This document shows positions 1 through 9,435 of a stretch of 22,550 nt of DNA, piece by piece. Source of the DNA: Priapulus caudatus (lineage: Eukaryota > Priapulida > Priapulimorpha > Priapulimorphida > Priapulidae); contig NW_014578572.1 in the NCBI RefSeq assembly GCF_000485595.1, positions 32,402-54,951 of the forward strand, given 5' to 3'. A program made the translations under genes and the position numbers. Numbering within the stretch: the stretch's first letter is position 1; each line of letters opens with the position of its first letter. The notes beneath the pieces are model-generated. The model did not search any database and was not told the DNA's origin. It saw only the letters and a program-made list of their open reading frames with translations.

Positions 1-249
1 CTCGAGGAAAGGTCGAAGGGAAATCGCAGACATATCGCGTAGTTACGCCATCTATCGCCCGCCACTACACTCATGTACACTGATGTACAGTGATGTGAAA
101 AAATACTAAAACTGTGTTTTTGCAGGAAACCAAGCGCGCCGAGTCGCCAAAAATCTTATACGAGCATTTCAAGCAATTGTCAAGCTACATGGGTAGTCAA
201 ATCCGTCGTCCAATCGCTAGAACTGCTCAACTCAGCGAGCTTGCTGCTT
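1..249. other. Gene-free left edge
   Basis: No gene is recognised here. A TTTTTGCAG splice-acceptor-like string ends at 125 and is followed by an open frame (126-374) beginning ETKRAESPKILYEHF. It resembles nothing I know, and its end runs into the 67-bp duplication, which changes its frame. It could be an exon, but the support is only the acceptor and the open frame. Confidence 0.3.
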
Positions 250-383
250 GCCTTATATATGTAAACCCGTTGAAGGTGATGGAATGGTGGCAGCGTATCC
301 GTATTAGACGCCGCCCGCCTTATATATGTAAACCCGTTGAAGGTGATGGAATGGTGGCAGCGTATCCGTATTAGAGGCCGCCC
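250..383. repeat. 67-bp tandem duplication, two copies
   Basis: Copy 1 is 250-316 and copy 2 is 317-383. I aligned them base by base and found one difference (C at 309, G at 376). Both begin GCCTTATATATG and end in a GC-rich CCGCCC. The near identity implies a recent local duplication. 67 is not a multiple of three, so any exon through it changes frame between copies. Confidence 0.95.
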
Positions 384-688
384 CTGGCGGCGTTGGCGCG
401 CTTCGCGCGAATAATCCGGCTGCAAGAATGTCTAGTACTGTTTGGCTGTTCAATTCATTGCGTATGTAGAGGATAGAAGTGTATAAGTCAGGTTGCCATA
501 GATTATTCTGCTCACTTGAGCATTATGACGTCAGAAGCGAGAAGAAACTTTTGCAGTTTAACAATTTCACCAAGAGAGGGCGTATAAATCGGGGCCTGCC
601 AAAAAAAGCCATGATAGGTATCAGGACAACCCTAAAATTCTGTTGCTAGATTTGTTGATATCAAGACAAGCCCAATGTTATTGAACTA
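384..688. other. Stretch without a recognisable gene
   Basis: No coding region, RNA gene or element boundary is visible apart from one copy of a 23-bp direct repeat at 626-648. It recurs at 705-727 with one mismatch, and both copies contain CAACCCTAAAATTCTG. Confidence 0.5.
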
Positions 689-957
689 TGTTGTAGCGTA
701 TTAAACAACCCTAAAATTCTGGTGCTATGCTGTGCACGCCGAAAGTTGGTCATACTTTTGAGACAACGTGTGTTACTGCATGTTAGTGTTAGCAACTAAG
801 GTTAGAAAGATTGAACCTTCTTCAATTCCGTCATGGAAAGTGATTGAGCCTGCAAAGTTTGAGGCGTCAATAAAAGCATGAGATTGGTTACTATAATTTG
901 GCTCACTGCGTTAATCTTTCAGCAGAATTTATTGTGACTGTTTAATACGCTACAACA
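689..957. mobile_element. Possible MITE bounded by 19-bp inverted repeats
   Basis: The 19 bases at 689-707 (core TTGTAGCGTATTAAACA) are the exact reverse complement of 939-957. Inside them the two arms stay loosely similar for about 20 more bases (AAATTCTGGTG against AAATTCTGCTG). A 269-bp non-coding segment with such ends fits a small non-autonomous DNA transposon. I see no convincing target duplication at the edges, so family and exact ends are open. The inverted repeat is certain; the mobile-element reading is inference. Confidence 0.45.
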
Positions 958-2117
958 GTGTATATTTCTGCACCCCAGCGACAATGCTGTGTGTGATTTT
1001 ATGCACCATCTTTAGTTCACTTTAGTCTGTTGACTAAGACCAAATAAAAGCTCCAGGTCTATTCCCGGCGTGAACACGTTTATCAGCGTGTTCTGGTTTT
1101 ATGTGCTGCCATTTCTTGTTGACACCTACACTACAATCCCAGTGGTCGAACCTTCATTCGTCGTCACAACTAGACGTAAAACCATTGCATTGGTGTCGGT
1201 GACCAGGATTGTAGTTCGGTAGACTGAGTTGCAGCCTGAGCAGTGTTCTGTAAAGGTAGCAACACAACAGTCCCCGAGGGAGTCCATGAGTATAGCTCGC
1301 TGAGAATGGTGAGAATTCGTGTGCAAGTGTCGTCACTGAGTTTTGCTTGTTGGCATTGTCAATCAGCCCTACTCAAACCTCACTTTGTATACGAACGGAG
1401 AGCATATACACCCCATAGTCTTGACACTTGATGCCAATGACTACCCGTGCAGGACAAGCTAGAGGAAAAAGAACCCGGCGAGCAACATCGATGCCCCATA
1501 GTTCTATCTCACTTATGTAGGAAGAGGGTGTCGTGCCTCCCAACACGATGAGTATCGAAGCAGAGCATACTGCTGAGGCACTGGCAGGTGGGGCCAGGGG
1601 AAGGGCGCTAGCCGCACCACCCCATGAGCCGAGAGCCACCTTGCACCCCACAGCTAGGCAGCTGAGGCAGCTTATGAAGTAAACGTGCAGAAGCACGACC
1701 AGCAACAGCTCCGGGCACGCCCGTTGAGTTAGCCGATTCAGATGAGACTTCCTCTCCCGTTGACGCTGGCGGAAGATCAGAAGGAGACCACTACCGCGCT
1801 CGTAGACCTCGGATTGCTGGGGGCCTGGATGCCAAACAGCAGAGGTCGGGGAACGAGTAGCGGTGGCGTCATTCGCAGCTTCGCTTGAGGACCTGCAACA
1901 CCCAGCTTCAGGGAGTTCCATTGCACAGCCAGAGGCTGCATGGCACCTACCCGTAGAAGTAAGGTGGCCGGGAAGTTAATTTTAATATTGACACCGATGC
2001 AGAGTTATCTCTCCTTGACTACGCAACCTATGCAGCACTACCTTTTGGCAGGCTTGCCCTGCATCAGGCCGTCACTAGCATGGTGGACGCGCAAGGAATA
2101 ATAGAAATGGAGGAACG
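958..2117. other. No supported gene; perhaps decayed retrotransposon upstream of the gypsy remnant
   Basis: Open frames here, including 182 codons on the minus strand at 1373-1921, have low-complexity translations and no family likeness. The plus strand from about 1985 to 2126 is open and includes LPFG around 2038, reminiscent of the PFGL box of Ty3/gypsy reverse transcriptase. The match is too short to call. Given the RNase H tail that follows at 2118, some of this may be degraded pol. Confidence 0.35.
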
Positions 2118-2231
2118 TACGACATAAAGATCGAGCATCTGCCAGGGAAGCTTCACGCTAATGCAGACGCGCTATCTCGCTTGACGAGAGCCCGTACATG
2201 CAAGCGTTTAGACAGTGTCGACAGTCTGTGA
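2118..2231 (+). pseudogene. Ty3/gypsy pol remnant: C-terminal tail of RNase H
   Basis: Read in frame from 2118, the strand gives YDIKIEHLPGKLHANADALS and then R. This is the hallmark end of the Ty3/gypsy RNase H domain, where the D of NADALSR is a conserved active-site region residue. The frame then reads a cysteine-containing linker (RTCKR) and stops at 2229-2231. Upstream frames do not continue the RNase H domain, and no integrase follows, so only a fragment survives. No LTR was recognised nearby. The motif is seen in the sequence and its family assignment is established knowledge. The original element's extent is unknown. Confidence 0.85.
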
Positions 2232-4939
2232 AACAACCTGTCATTGCGGCAGTGCGCAGAGCAAGGGGGCGAATACCCCGAGCGCTCTTCCGACCACGTA
2301 CCAGGGTCCTGGACCACTTCAACACGACGCTGTGTCGATGAACACATAACTGCGTGCGTGAATGGCAGGACGAGGACGGAACCATCAGGCGGGTACATGT
2401 AGGCAGTGTATACAGACAGCACCACTGCGTGTGTACTGTACGACAGTACTTGTTTAACTCGAGTATGGTTGATGCAAGGCTCAATGCAATGATTTCGACG
2501 TCAATGCTACTACATGAAGAGCATAAGGCGATTTTGTCGTGTGTCAATGACATGTTGTCATAACGTCTCGATGGTCAATTACAATCTGATTTGTTACCAA
2601 TTGTTATCTTGTTGCTGTTGCAATCCTGTCTGCTGCATACTTCAATGATATTGCAAATCGCTCTATACTGCGCATACTCGCCTTTACCAGCCATGACAGT
2701 GTCACGTTCACACAAACAAAAGCCGGGCTATACTTTCCACAATGTACATGACCATGGCATATAGTAGCTGTCTGAAATGCTCGTAGTCATTCATAGTAGT
2801 AACAATGGAGCCCAAGAGAAACATTGCGTAAAAAATGAACAATAACATTCCACATAATATGGATATTTACAAATGAGTGTCATAAGATAATAACCATCGC
2901 AAACAACTCTTACGATTACCCTTCGTGCCGCAGTTAGCAGCACCATGCGGCACATAGAGCCTATGAGCTGCAGTAGCTCATACGCCAAGGAGCGCATGTG
3001 CGACAGTTGTGAAGGCATCGGGGCGAATACATCAATGCACACCGGTGCTCGCGATACCTCTGAATGTTTAAAGCACCAGTACCAGTCAATGGAAACGACA
3101 CATTTCTATAGACTTTCATTAAACGTTGCAACTGCGTAGAACGTCACATGACATGTGCAGCGACCCATATTCCTTTCAAAGCGACTATATTACTTGGTCG
3201 GGCAGTATCCCCAGACGCGCACCGATTCCGTAACATATTTATTCAGTACGAATTTTTGCGACGCCACAACAGCCCTGTATAGCTATAAAGTCTTTCTATA
3301 TATATATTTATGACATATTTATACGTATTATGATTGCGATGGCGCCACACCGAACTCGCCGCTGCAGAGTTCGGCGTCACTTCTTATTAAGGGACATTTA
3401 TGTACAGCAATGAATATGAAATGCACGTGATGTATACGTCCACATCATTCATCATCATTCCATCTCCATCATGCCCGCGTAGATGCGCGTAGTTGATTTG
3501 CGCAGTTGAAAGCATTGGTCAGCTTTTTTTAAGGGAGCGATCCAATGTGTTAATAGATAGAAATACATGTAATAAAGCACAGTATATAACATGCTCATGG
3601 TACTTACGGAAAAAAACGTTCGACTTTTAACATTTTTTATGCATCCCACGATGCATCTGTCTGTGCACAAGTTATCAACAAAGAATAGGAATTTTTTCTT
3701 GATGCTGGAGGCGAATACAACATTCCTCCTTTCATCCACTTCATAGGGATAGCTCAACTGGTTTGCTTGTAGTCATCCTTGTATACCACATTAGCAAAAT
3801 CAACTGATTCCTCAGCAGATTTCCTCTAGTGCACTATTTTGATTCAGGTCCCCCCAGATCATGTAATTTATCAAATTCTACTTAGTCATGTCATTGTCAA
3901 TGTTATCATTTAAAAACTGGGGAGAAATTATGCAAACATGTACACACTGCTTTTACCTTAGAACGAATTATTCCACTTTCCTCGATTCTTTAACTCCTTT
4001 ACAAACTTGTGTACAGCCACCCTTTTTTTGGTCTCGCCAGACTTTCCTAATGAAACTCTGTCCAAAAATATGTACACATTTTCGGCTTTTCGCTTGTATT
4101 GCATAGTAAAGATATAAAATGCAGCCATAAGCACCACAAGTGCCATTGCCATTCCTACACTTCTGCCACTTAACCTTCCCACAATTCGCCACTGCGCTGC
4201 AATATACACTGCATACGCCCCCTACACAGTTGCGGCACTTGTTAGTGCTGCTGTTTCCAGCTGCTTTTGCATGGCGAGTCCTAAAATTCCCGGCAGGCTG
4301 TTTATGCACATGGTCTCTTCACTTTGATACGAAGGTTCGTTGGTTGCGGCTTACAAGATTAACCCCTTCACTCTTCATCGCCTTGCAGTGTGCGTGTGTG
4401 ACTTGACGTTTTTCAGTCGCCCGTTTCTCGTGGGATTTTTGCACACCTTCCTGGTTCCATTCATGTCTACATTTACTCCTGGCAGTGTTTTGTCGAGCAG
4501 CCTTTCCCCTATGATTAAGGCTCCCCCTTTTGCGTGTTTTTCGGAGCTTCACTTCACCTCCCAGCGCTTGCCTAGAACAGCTGCTTGTCTCCTGTAGCTC
4601 TTCTCGCGTATCTTTCCTCTGTCGCGTCGCTACCTTACCGTTCATTTTACTCAAATCGAAGTTTGACTGCGGTGCACGCATCTATCATCGCGCGATGTTC
4701 GGAGAAATGTTTCGCCGCCATAGCGAAGTTCGACGATGCATTTGCACGCCACTTATCAATACTCAACTCACAAACAACTGGAACTCGACGATGAAACGCG
4801 TCTTTTTCCATCCAAAAAAACCCAGCAATCTTAATGAATAACCTCTACGCAGACACTGCCTCCACGGTTGAATGTGAACTATGTCAACCGTGCCTTGTGG
4901 CTTTGCCAACGTCAACTATCCATTCTGTTTTCTTTGCAA
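2232..4939. other. Long gene-free, AT-rich stretch
   Basis: I see no recognisable gene. Small sites include a TA run at about 3296-3309 and a stem-loop at 3350-3374 with 8-bp arms CCGAACTC and GAGTTCGG around a 9-base GC-rich loop. Minus-strand open frames at 3958-4309 and 4319-4681 are lysine-, arginine- or cysteine-rich. One has a hydrophobic stretch (MAMALVVLMAAFYIF), but none has a domain I know or a coding-like third-base bias. Confidence 0.4.
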
Positions 4940-5158
4940 TCATTCCAATGAACGCACACCCCCACTTTCTGATGCAAATGCACAGAGCCCCCAAATTGGC
5001 CGCTTCGACGCTCGAAGCATTGCCGTCGACGGGTACGGCATCGGCAGGCTCATGTTGGCCGTGTGCATGTCCCGCAGCCGCTCATGCAGGGAGTGCTCCA
5101 GCATGTGGTTTGGCTCGGACCTCTGCCGCTGCTGGTGCTGTTGTTGCTGCTGATGATA
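4940..5158 (-). CDS. Candidate host exon, GC3-rich, unknown product
   Basis: On the minus strand the frame from 5158 down to a TGA at 4940-4942 is open for 72 codons. It starts with a glutamine run (QQQQQHQQRQR), followed by SEPNHMLEHSLHERLRDMHT and a Met/Pro-rich segment. Third positions are almost all G or C from about 5152 to 5025, unlike the AT-rich surroundings, which is a good coding sign. A stop lies directly upstream (5159-5161). The only acceptor-like site is ATCATCAG at about 5153. A GTACCC donor-like site at 5036-5031 could end the exon. Glutamine tracts are common in transcription regulators, but I do not recognise the protein. The plus-strand open frame across the same bases (4834-5214) is probably its shadow. 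Confidence 0.35.
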   Translation of the reverse strand, partial: YHQQQQQHQQRQRSEPNHMLEHSLHERLRDMHTANMSLPMPYPSTAMLRASKRPIWGLCAFASESGGVRSLE

Positions 5159-6784
5159 TTAGACGTCAATCGGCAATACTGAGGTTTTTGGTATGCAATA
5201 ACATACATTTCTAGTAACATTTCACTTCCTTAATCATTTATAGTCAAACAGCTTTACAAGACGTCACTTTTCACGACGCACTATTGTAATATGCGGTGAA
5301 TTGTGAAAGTAGCAACAGCCATATATATGTATTTGTATATATATGTATATATATGTATATATATTTGTTCACACATCCTTAATGAAGCTTCTCACTCCAC
5401 TTAAAGCTTGTTATACATTCGAACAATAAAGATATCACTAATAATTCGTTTGGAAATGGGACCAACACTTCGTCTTCGTAAATTCCACATTACCCCACTC
5501 TGACCAAGGGGTACATCACGGCTGGATGGGGAGGGGGGCATTACGCGAAATTCCACCATCACGTTCTATAACCTAATAGGTTTCCCGGCTTTCACAACCA
5601 ATTGCTAGTCCAGCTTGCAATGTTCAAACAAGAATTCCTAGAAATACCACCTGGCTTGGCCGTCCGCTCGCTGACGGGTAAGCAGGCGAAGGTATGTGGG
5701 TCGGCGCTGTACGCGTACACGGTACGCTGTCGGCGTGTAGCGCATCGACCGGTCAACCTGCGATAGCATATCGTCGATCATCTATACAGCAGTGATTATT
5801 TCATCAATGTAACAGTGCTAGCCTGCATAAACTTCCTATTTCGTATCGGCCTGCGCTTCTTACACTGCTCAGACTGATCCTCTGTGGAGAGGTTCGACGT
5901 GTGCTGTGCCTTCTTTGCCCGCCACAATGCCTGTCAATTCATGATATTATCTGCGACAGTATGCATAAGTCACAAAGCAGCTACAGCATCAGAGAGTGTG
6001 GAGTTCTACGCTGTGGCAGTGAATTCTTCATTATTATTATTAATACCATTCAGCCTGATTTGGAAATGAACATGGGAGTGCATAAAAGGTGATTGACACT
6101 ATAGTAGCACCAGCTGAACCTTCGTCGACCCTAAGAAATGTTCTGCCGTGATCAACAGTCTTCGCTCAATGAGAAGAAATGCTCATAAACGAATTATGGC
6201 GCCATTTAAAAAACCTTGTGAACGACCAAACGTGTCGCAATTCATCGCAACAAACTATAAGAATGTAATGAACGTACAACGAACACGTACTGACAATTTG
6301 CGAGCGTATCCCCCAAATATGCATGCCGCACATATACTTGGATATATCCCTGCAGCTCGTTTATACTAAGAACCAGGGAAAACAATAAGATCTATTTTTC
6401 AGGGACTACTTTTCAACCTCGTGTCCATGAAAATAGCACTGTAACATTTGTTTGACATTGAACTGTATGGAAATTTACACGGGCTGTTTTTGGCATTTTG
6501 CGCGCTAAATCGCCCGGAAGACCCGTGTATTTCTTCACTCCTAACACCTCGTTTCAATTCTACACACGACAGTTGCCGCAAATATGTTAGGTCCTGTACG
6601 CACTGGAAGTGACACAATACAGGCGTGCTTGCGTTTAACAAAACGGACTCGACTTCAATTACTAGCGTGTAAACTAATGATAGTGCGAACATTCCAAACT
6701 CACATCGTCTAGCGCACAATTTCACATAAGACAAAACAACTACGTTATAATACCGAAAAACTGAATTGGATAGTCATGGATACG
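5159..6784. other. Stretch without a convincing gene
   Basis: This stretch contains the TATATG-type microsatellite at 5322-5365. A GC-richer patch at 5638-5781 has an uninterrupted 47-codon minus-strand frame (start 5781, stop 5638) reading MIDDMLSQVDRSMRYTPTAY and onward. It could be a small exon related to the candidate at 4940-5158, but nothing ties them together. The remainder is AT-rich with no domain likeness. Confidence 0.35.
5322..5365. repeat. (TATATG)n microsatellite
   Basis: Alternating TA steps are interrupted by regular TG, as TATATATG repeated several times. Confidence 0.9.
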
Positions 6785-7320
6785 GTCAATCGATCGATGA
6801 ATTCCTCCAGAATTCTCGATGGATAAGAGGACCGGACTTCCTGTATCAGCCTCCCGTGAGCTGGGAAAGCCTGCAACAGCCTATACCTGTTGAAAACGAG
6901 ACTGTTGATCCAGAAGTAAAGCAGATTTGTAATGCTGTGGTACATGACAACCACGCTTGCTTCATTTATGAGTTAATGCCAAGATGCTCTAGCATCACCA
7001 AACTCAAGAGAGTTGTAGCCACAGTCCTCAAGTTCGTGGTCAAGTTGAAGAAAACCTACCGGCTGGATTCTGGCAACTTATCCGTAGAAGATTTGAAGCA
7101 AGCTGAGACCATGATTCTTTCTCATGAACAGATGAGGTTTTCCCAGGTCGAACTGACTGCATTGACCGGTGGCATAGAGAAAGATATCAATACAGTAATG
7201 AGACGGAGTTCACAGAGAGCCATCAATCCCACTCTGCGGGAAGGACTTATTACAGTTGGCGGAAGAGTCCAAACATCAACGTGTTATTTCCAAGAGCTCG
7301 CCAATTGCCTGTATGATCAT
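6785..7320 (+). pseudogene. BEL/Pao pol: RNase H-integrase connection
   Basis: In frame 1 the translation opens with SIDEFLQNSRWIRGPDFL. The W-x-x-GP-x-FL box is the standard junction following RNase H in BEL/Pao polyproteins. The next ~150 residues are the usual helical spacer (SSITKLKRVVATVLKF), ending at the VGGRVQ box near 7255-7272 that precedes the integrase zinc finger. After VGGRVQ the frame loses similarity, and the continuation is found in frame 2, so a frameshift or small deletion lies near 7300-7325. Confidence 0.85.
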
Positions 7321-7541
7321 CATGGAGACCCACCGATCATTAGGTCACATGGGGAAGTCTGCAGTCCTGACTACGCTGTGGAAAAGGTATTGGATCATCG
7401 GCGCCAGCGCAGTCATCCGTAGCGTCATGGGAAGCTGCACTGAATGCAGGAAATATCGCGCGAGGAGGGGAGAGCAAATGATGGCTGCTCTGCCTAAGGA
7501 GAGAGTGATGAGTGACCAACCGCCCTTGAAACGCAGGACTG
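7300..7541 (+). pseudogene. BEL/Pao integrase N-terminal HHCC zinc finger
   Basis: Frame 2 reads METHRSLGHMGKSAVLTTLW followed by RYWI and then CTECRKYRARRGEQMMAALP. The two histidines (H-x4-H) and two cysteines (C-x2-C), about 30 residues apart, form the integrase H2C2 zinc-binding domain. The trailing Q-x-M-x-x-LP-x-x-R is typical of BEL/Pao. The frame is lost between here and the catalytic core, with a shift to frame 3 somewhere around 7525-7542. Confidence 0.87.
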
Positions 7542-8075
7542 GATATGTTTGGCCCCATCGAGATTAGGAGAGGACGGAGCACGGTGAAAAGATATGGGCT
7601 TATCTTCACCTGCCTTGCCACAAGAGCCATCCACCTTGAAATACTGCAATCGGCGGACACTGATAGCTGCCTAAATGCGTTGCGCAGATTCATCTGTCGA
7701 CGGGGATCAGTCGCCTCCATTCGAAGCGACAACGGGTCTAACTTCGTTGGAACCAGTGCTGAACTCAAGGCAGCTCTGCGAGAGTGGAACAGCAGCAATA
7801 TTCCTGCCTGGCTTGCGCAACGCGGCACGACTTGGATTTTCAATCCCCCTGCTGCATCCCACTTCGGCGGAGTATGGGAGTCCATGATCAGAGTGGTGAG
7901 GAAGGTTATGAATGGAGTCATGAAGGAGCAATCTATTCGCCTCGACGACGAAGGCCTGACTACCTTGTTGTACGAGATAGAGTCAATCGTCAACGAGAGG
8001 CCCCTCACCACACTGCCGACTCATCCCGATGATCTCAGGCCATTGACGCCAAACTATGTTACTTATTTTGAGAAA
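7542..8075 (+). pseudogene. BEL/Pao integrase catalytic core (DDE)
   Basis: In frame 3 all three catalytic acids are still present: the first Asp in LDMFGP (codon 7542-7544), the second in RSDNGSNF (7728-7730) and the Glu in GGVWES (7878-7880). The conserved FNPPAASHFGG and VNERPLTTL segments of BEL/Pao integrases also remain. Strand transfer of retroviral-type cDNA would be the domain's normal job. Although the core itself is intact, it has no continuous open frame to either flank, so it cannot be made as part of a working polyprotein. The frame is lost again near 8075. Confidence 0.92.
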
Positions 8076-8330
8076 CCAACCAGTCTTGTCTCCTGGAGTC
8101 TTCTGCAAGAAAGACATGTATGTCCGAAGGCGTTGGCGCCAAGTGCAGTATCTGGCGGATCTATTTTGGTCTAGATGGCGGAAGGAGTATCTGCCTTTGT
8201 TGCAGACAAGGCAAAAATGGTTACGACCAAGGAGGAACATTCGGAAAGGAGATGTCGTGTTGGTCGTGGATGAGTCGTTGCCTAGAAACAGCTGGCTCCT
8301 AGGACGAGTAACTGCCACCAGAGTGGATGA
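8076..8330 (+). pseudogene. BEL/Pao DUF5641 domain, truncated
   Basis: Frame 1 reads [20 protein letters not shown], then [20 protein letters not shown] and later [20 protein letters not shown]. This is the DUF5641 domain found after the integrase core in BEL/Pao polyproteins. The domain normally finishes with a short beta segment after the LGR-V motif. Here it breaks off after VTATRVDD at about 8330, where an unrelated sequence starting TAGGGGTGAG takes over. Confidence 0.88.
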
Positions 8331-8667
8331 TAGGGGTGAGTATTGCGACCAAAAACCGTATTGCAATATATTGCAATACGACAAAACCGTATTGCAATAT
8401 TTTCCAATACGTATTGGGAAGTGTATACCATGCATGATATAGTAACAATTTGATGGTTTTAATATCATCATATATTGTATTATATGACATGATTTAATTT
8501 CTCATGTTTTTCTTGAGAAACAGAAGCACGGCAATGGTTTCTGCTGACAGTGCAGCCCTCTGTGCCGTAACAATGTCACCCGCTGTACTGAATACCCTCT
8601 CGGAAGGCACTGCCGTGGCTGGAATACACAATACCCCTGCTGCATAATTGGTTAATACTGGATAATA
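8331..8667 (-). mobile_element. 3' end of a hAT (ZBED-type) DNA transposon
   Basis: The coding remnant at 8494-8667 and the repeat-rich DNA beyond its stop read as the 3' part of a minus-strand hAT element. The outer edge at 8331 starts TAGGGGTG, similar to the termini of many hAT elements. It cuts the BEL/Pao domain cleanly, so 8331 is probably the true terminus. The subterminal DNA carries palindromes, GTATTGCAA/TTGCAATAC (8358-8379) and CCAATACGTATTGG (8404-8417). hAT transposases commonly bind such subterminal repeats. The other end and most of the transposase are missing. Confidence 0.7.
8494..8667 (-). pseudogene. hAT transposase C-terminal dimerisation domain
   Basis: The minus-strand frame ending at a stop at 8494-8496 reads YYPVLTNYAAGVLCIPATAV, then PSERVFSTAGDIVTAQRAAL and a terminal LLFLKKNM. 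This is the hAT-family dimerisation motif (C-terminal helices), close to ZBED1-like proteins in which CIPATSVPSERVFSTAGDI is nearly invariant. About 57 residues survive. Upstream the frame runs into a TGAAAC repeat and then unrelated sequence, so the BED finger and the catalytic RNase H fold are gone. The motif is seen directly and the family assignment is firm. Confidence 0.93.
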
Positions 8668-8669
8668 CG

Positions 8670-8700
8670 TGAAACTGAAACTGAAACTGAAACTGAAACA
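8670..8700. repeat. (TGAAAC)5 microsatellite
   Basis: There are five tandem TGAAAC units directly upstream (minus-strand sense) of the hAT remnant. They mark the point where hAT homology stops, which may be a slippage or repair junction. A (CG)n run lies just beyond at about 8726-8737. Confidence 0.95.
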
Positions 8701-9146
8701 GTGGGTGCTCGCTTCAGCTTGTATCGCGCGCGCGCGGGCACTCAGGTGAGCATAGGTAGAGAGGCCCGCCGGGCATAGTGTATTATATAAGGCTACACTG
8801 TTATGCAAGACGATGTTTGAAGACTTGTAGATTGTTTAATATTTGTCAGATCTACTTCAAAATAAACAAATGTGTTGTTAGTAATAGGGTATGTATTGTG
8901 TCAAAACCACATTGAATTCCATTAAAAACTAAAGCTGTGACAATATATTGAAAACGGCACCGCGAGTATATTACCTAGTTGGACTCTAACTTTCGCCGGC
9001 CGTTCGCGATGCGCGCCTTAGCCTGTGACTCAGCAGTATTCGCGAATGACTGTTGCGGTTCAATACCTCGTTTCTGATTCGTTGGCGCTTGGTGTGTGTG
9101 TGAGTTTTATCCAATCAGATTGCGCCATACAAATCTCTATACTCTG
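8701..9146. other. Intervening sequence between hAT remnant and large transposon
   Basis: No gene is visible. At 8885-8917 there is a stretch (TAGGGTATGTATTG and onward) roughly similar to the hAT edge at 8331-8366 and in the same orientation, possibly the terminus of a second, degraded relative. 8990-9110 is GC-richer without an open frame of note. Confidence 0.35.
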
Positions 9147-9150
9147 ACGT
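9147..9150. repeat. Left target-site duplication ACGT
   Basis: ACGT here and at 15200-15203 flank the terminal inverted repeats as a direct repeat. Being a palindrome, it could also be the last bases of the TIR itself. Confidence 0.5.
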
Positions 9151-9219
9151 ACATACTCTGACATCGGCCATTTTTCTAGGGCACGCACTCGCCGAGGTAG
9201 TCGTTTTCAAAAGTTGTCA
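9151..9219 (+). repeat. Left terminal inverted repeat of the large transposon
   Basis: Starts ACATACTCTGACATCGGCC, continues through CACGCACTCGCCGAGG and ends at GTTGTCA. It pairs with 15133-15199. The outermost ATACTCTGAC is also present just outside (9139-9148), so the terminus carries a small duplication. Confidence 0.9.
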
Positions 9220-9420
9220 TTTAACAAACGTTTTTTAGTAAGTTCTAGTCACAATGACGATCTACCGATGTCACACAGTCTTCATAAGACATCGATTTAG
9301 CTATTCAGTAACCTTCAGCGAGATCTGTATTGAATATTTGAGACACGGTCAATTTTATCACGACTGACACGAGCATCAAGACCGCCTTTGTTCAACGGTT
9401 CGATCCAGCAATGGCAGCCA
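9200..9420 (+). promoter_or_regulatory. Probable transposase 5' leader/promoter region
   Basis: The DNA between the left TIR and the first exon must hold the promoter if the gene model is right. It contains a short 37-codon frame starting ACAATGACG (9254) that does not join the transposase frame, so it may be an upstream ORF. No clear TATA box was seen. Confidence 0.3.
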
Positions 9421-9435
9421 ATGCGTGACGGCATG
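9421..9435 (+). CDS. Transposase exon 1 (five codons), then splice donor
   Basis: ATGCGTGACGGCATG is followed immediately by GTAAGT at 9436-9441, a perfect donor. It codes MRDGM and ends on a codon boundary. The large exon starts at 11002 directly after a pyrimidine-rich TTTTTATTATTTGTTACAG, also on a codon boundary and in the open frame (GKLNFVHIPDVCPG). A nearer upstream ATG at 9411 would stop after five codons. The model rests on matching splice sites and phase, not on transcript data. The frame may also open further 5' (it is open from at least 9388). Confidence 0.5.

Larger units (their letters stand above)
6785..8330 (+). mobile_element. BEL/Pao LTR-retrotransposon remnant (3' part of pol)
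   Basis: The order of pieces is that of a BEL/Pao pol: RNase H-integrase linker, HHCC zinc finger, DDE integrase core, then the C-terminal DUF5641 domain. Homology begins abruptly at about 6785 (SIDEFLQNSRWIRGPDFL), so gag, protease, reverse transcriptase and most of RNase H are absent. It ends abruptly at about 8330 inside DUF5641, where hAT-like sequence begins. The reading frame changes near 7300-7325, 7525-7542 and 8075, so the copy is dead. No LTRs flank it in this window. Family assignment is firm; the boundaries are approximate to about 20 bases. Confidence 0.93.

Noticed and set aside
1373-1921. 182-codon minus-strand frame
   Set aside because: No family likeness and low-complexity composition; no start context or splice support.
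3958-4681. Minus-strand frames, one with a hydrophobic helix and one Lys/Arg-rich
   Set aside because: Overlapping frames of mutually incompatible character, no recognised domain, no coding bias.
4834-5214. 126-codon plus-strand Ala/Cys-rich frame
   Set aside because: Likely antisense shadow of the GC3-rich minus-strand candidate exon.
6148-6369. 73-codon plus-strand frame
   Set aside because: AT-rich chance frame without domain likeness.
7340-8011. 223-codon minus-strand frame
   Set aside because: Antisense shadow of the BEL/Pao integrase core.
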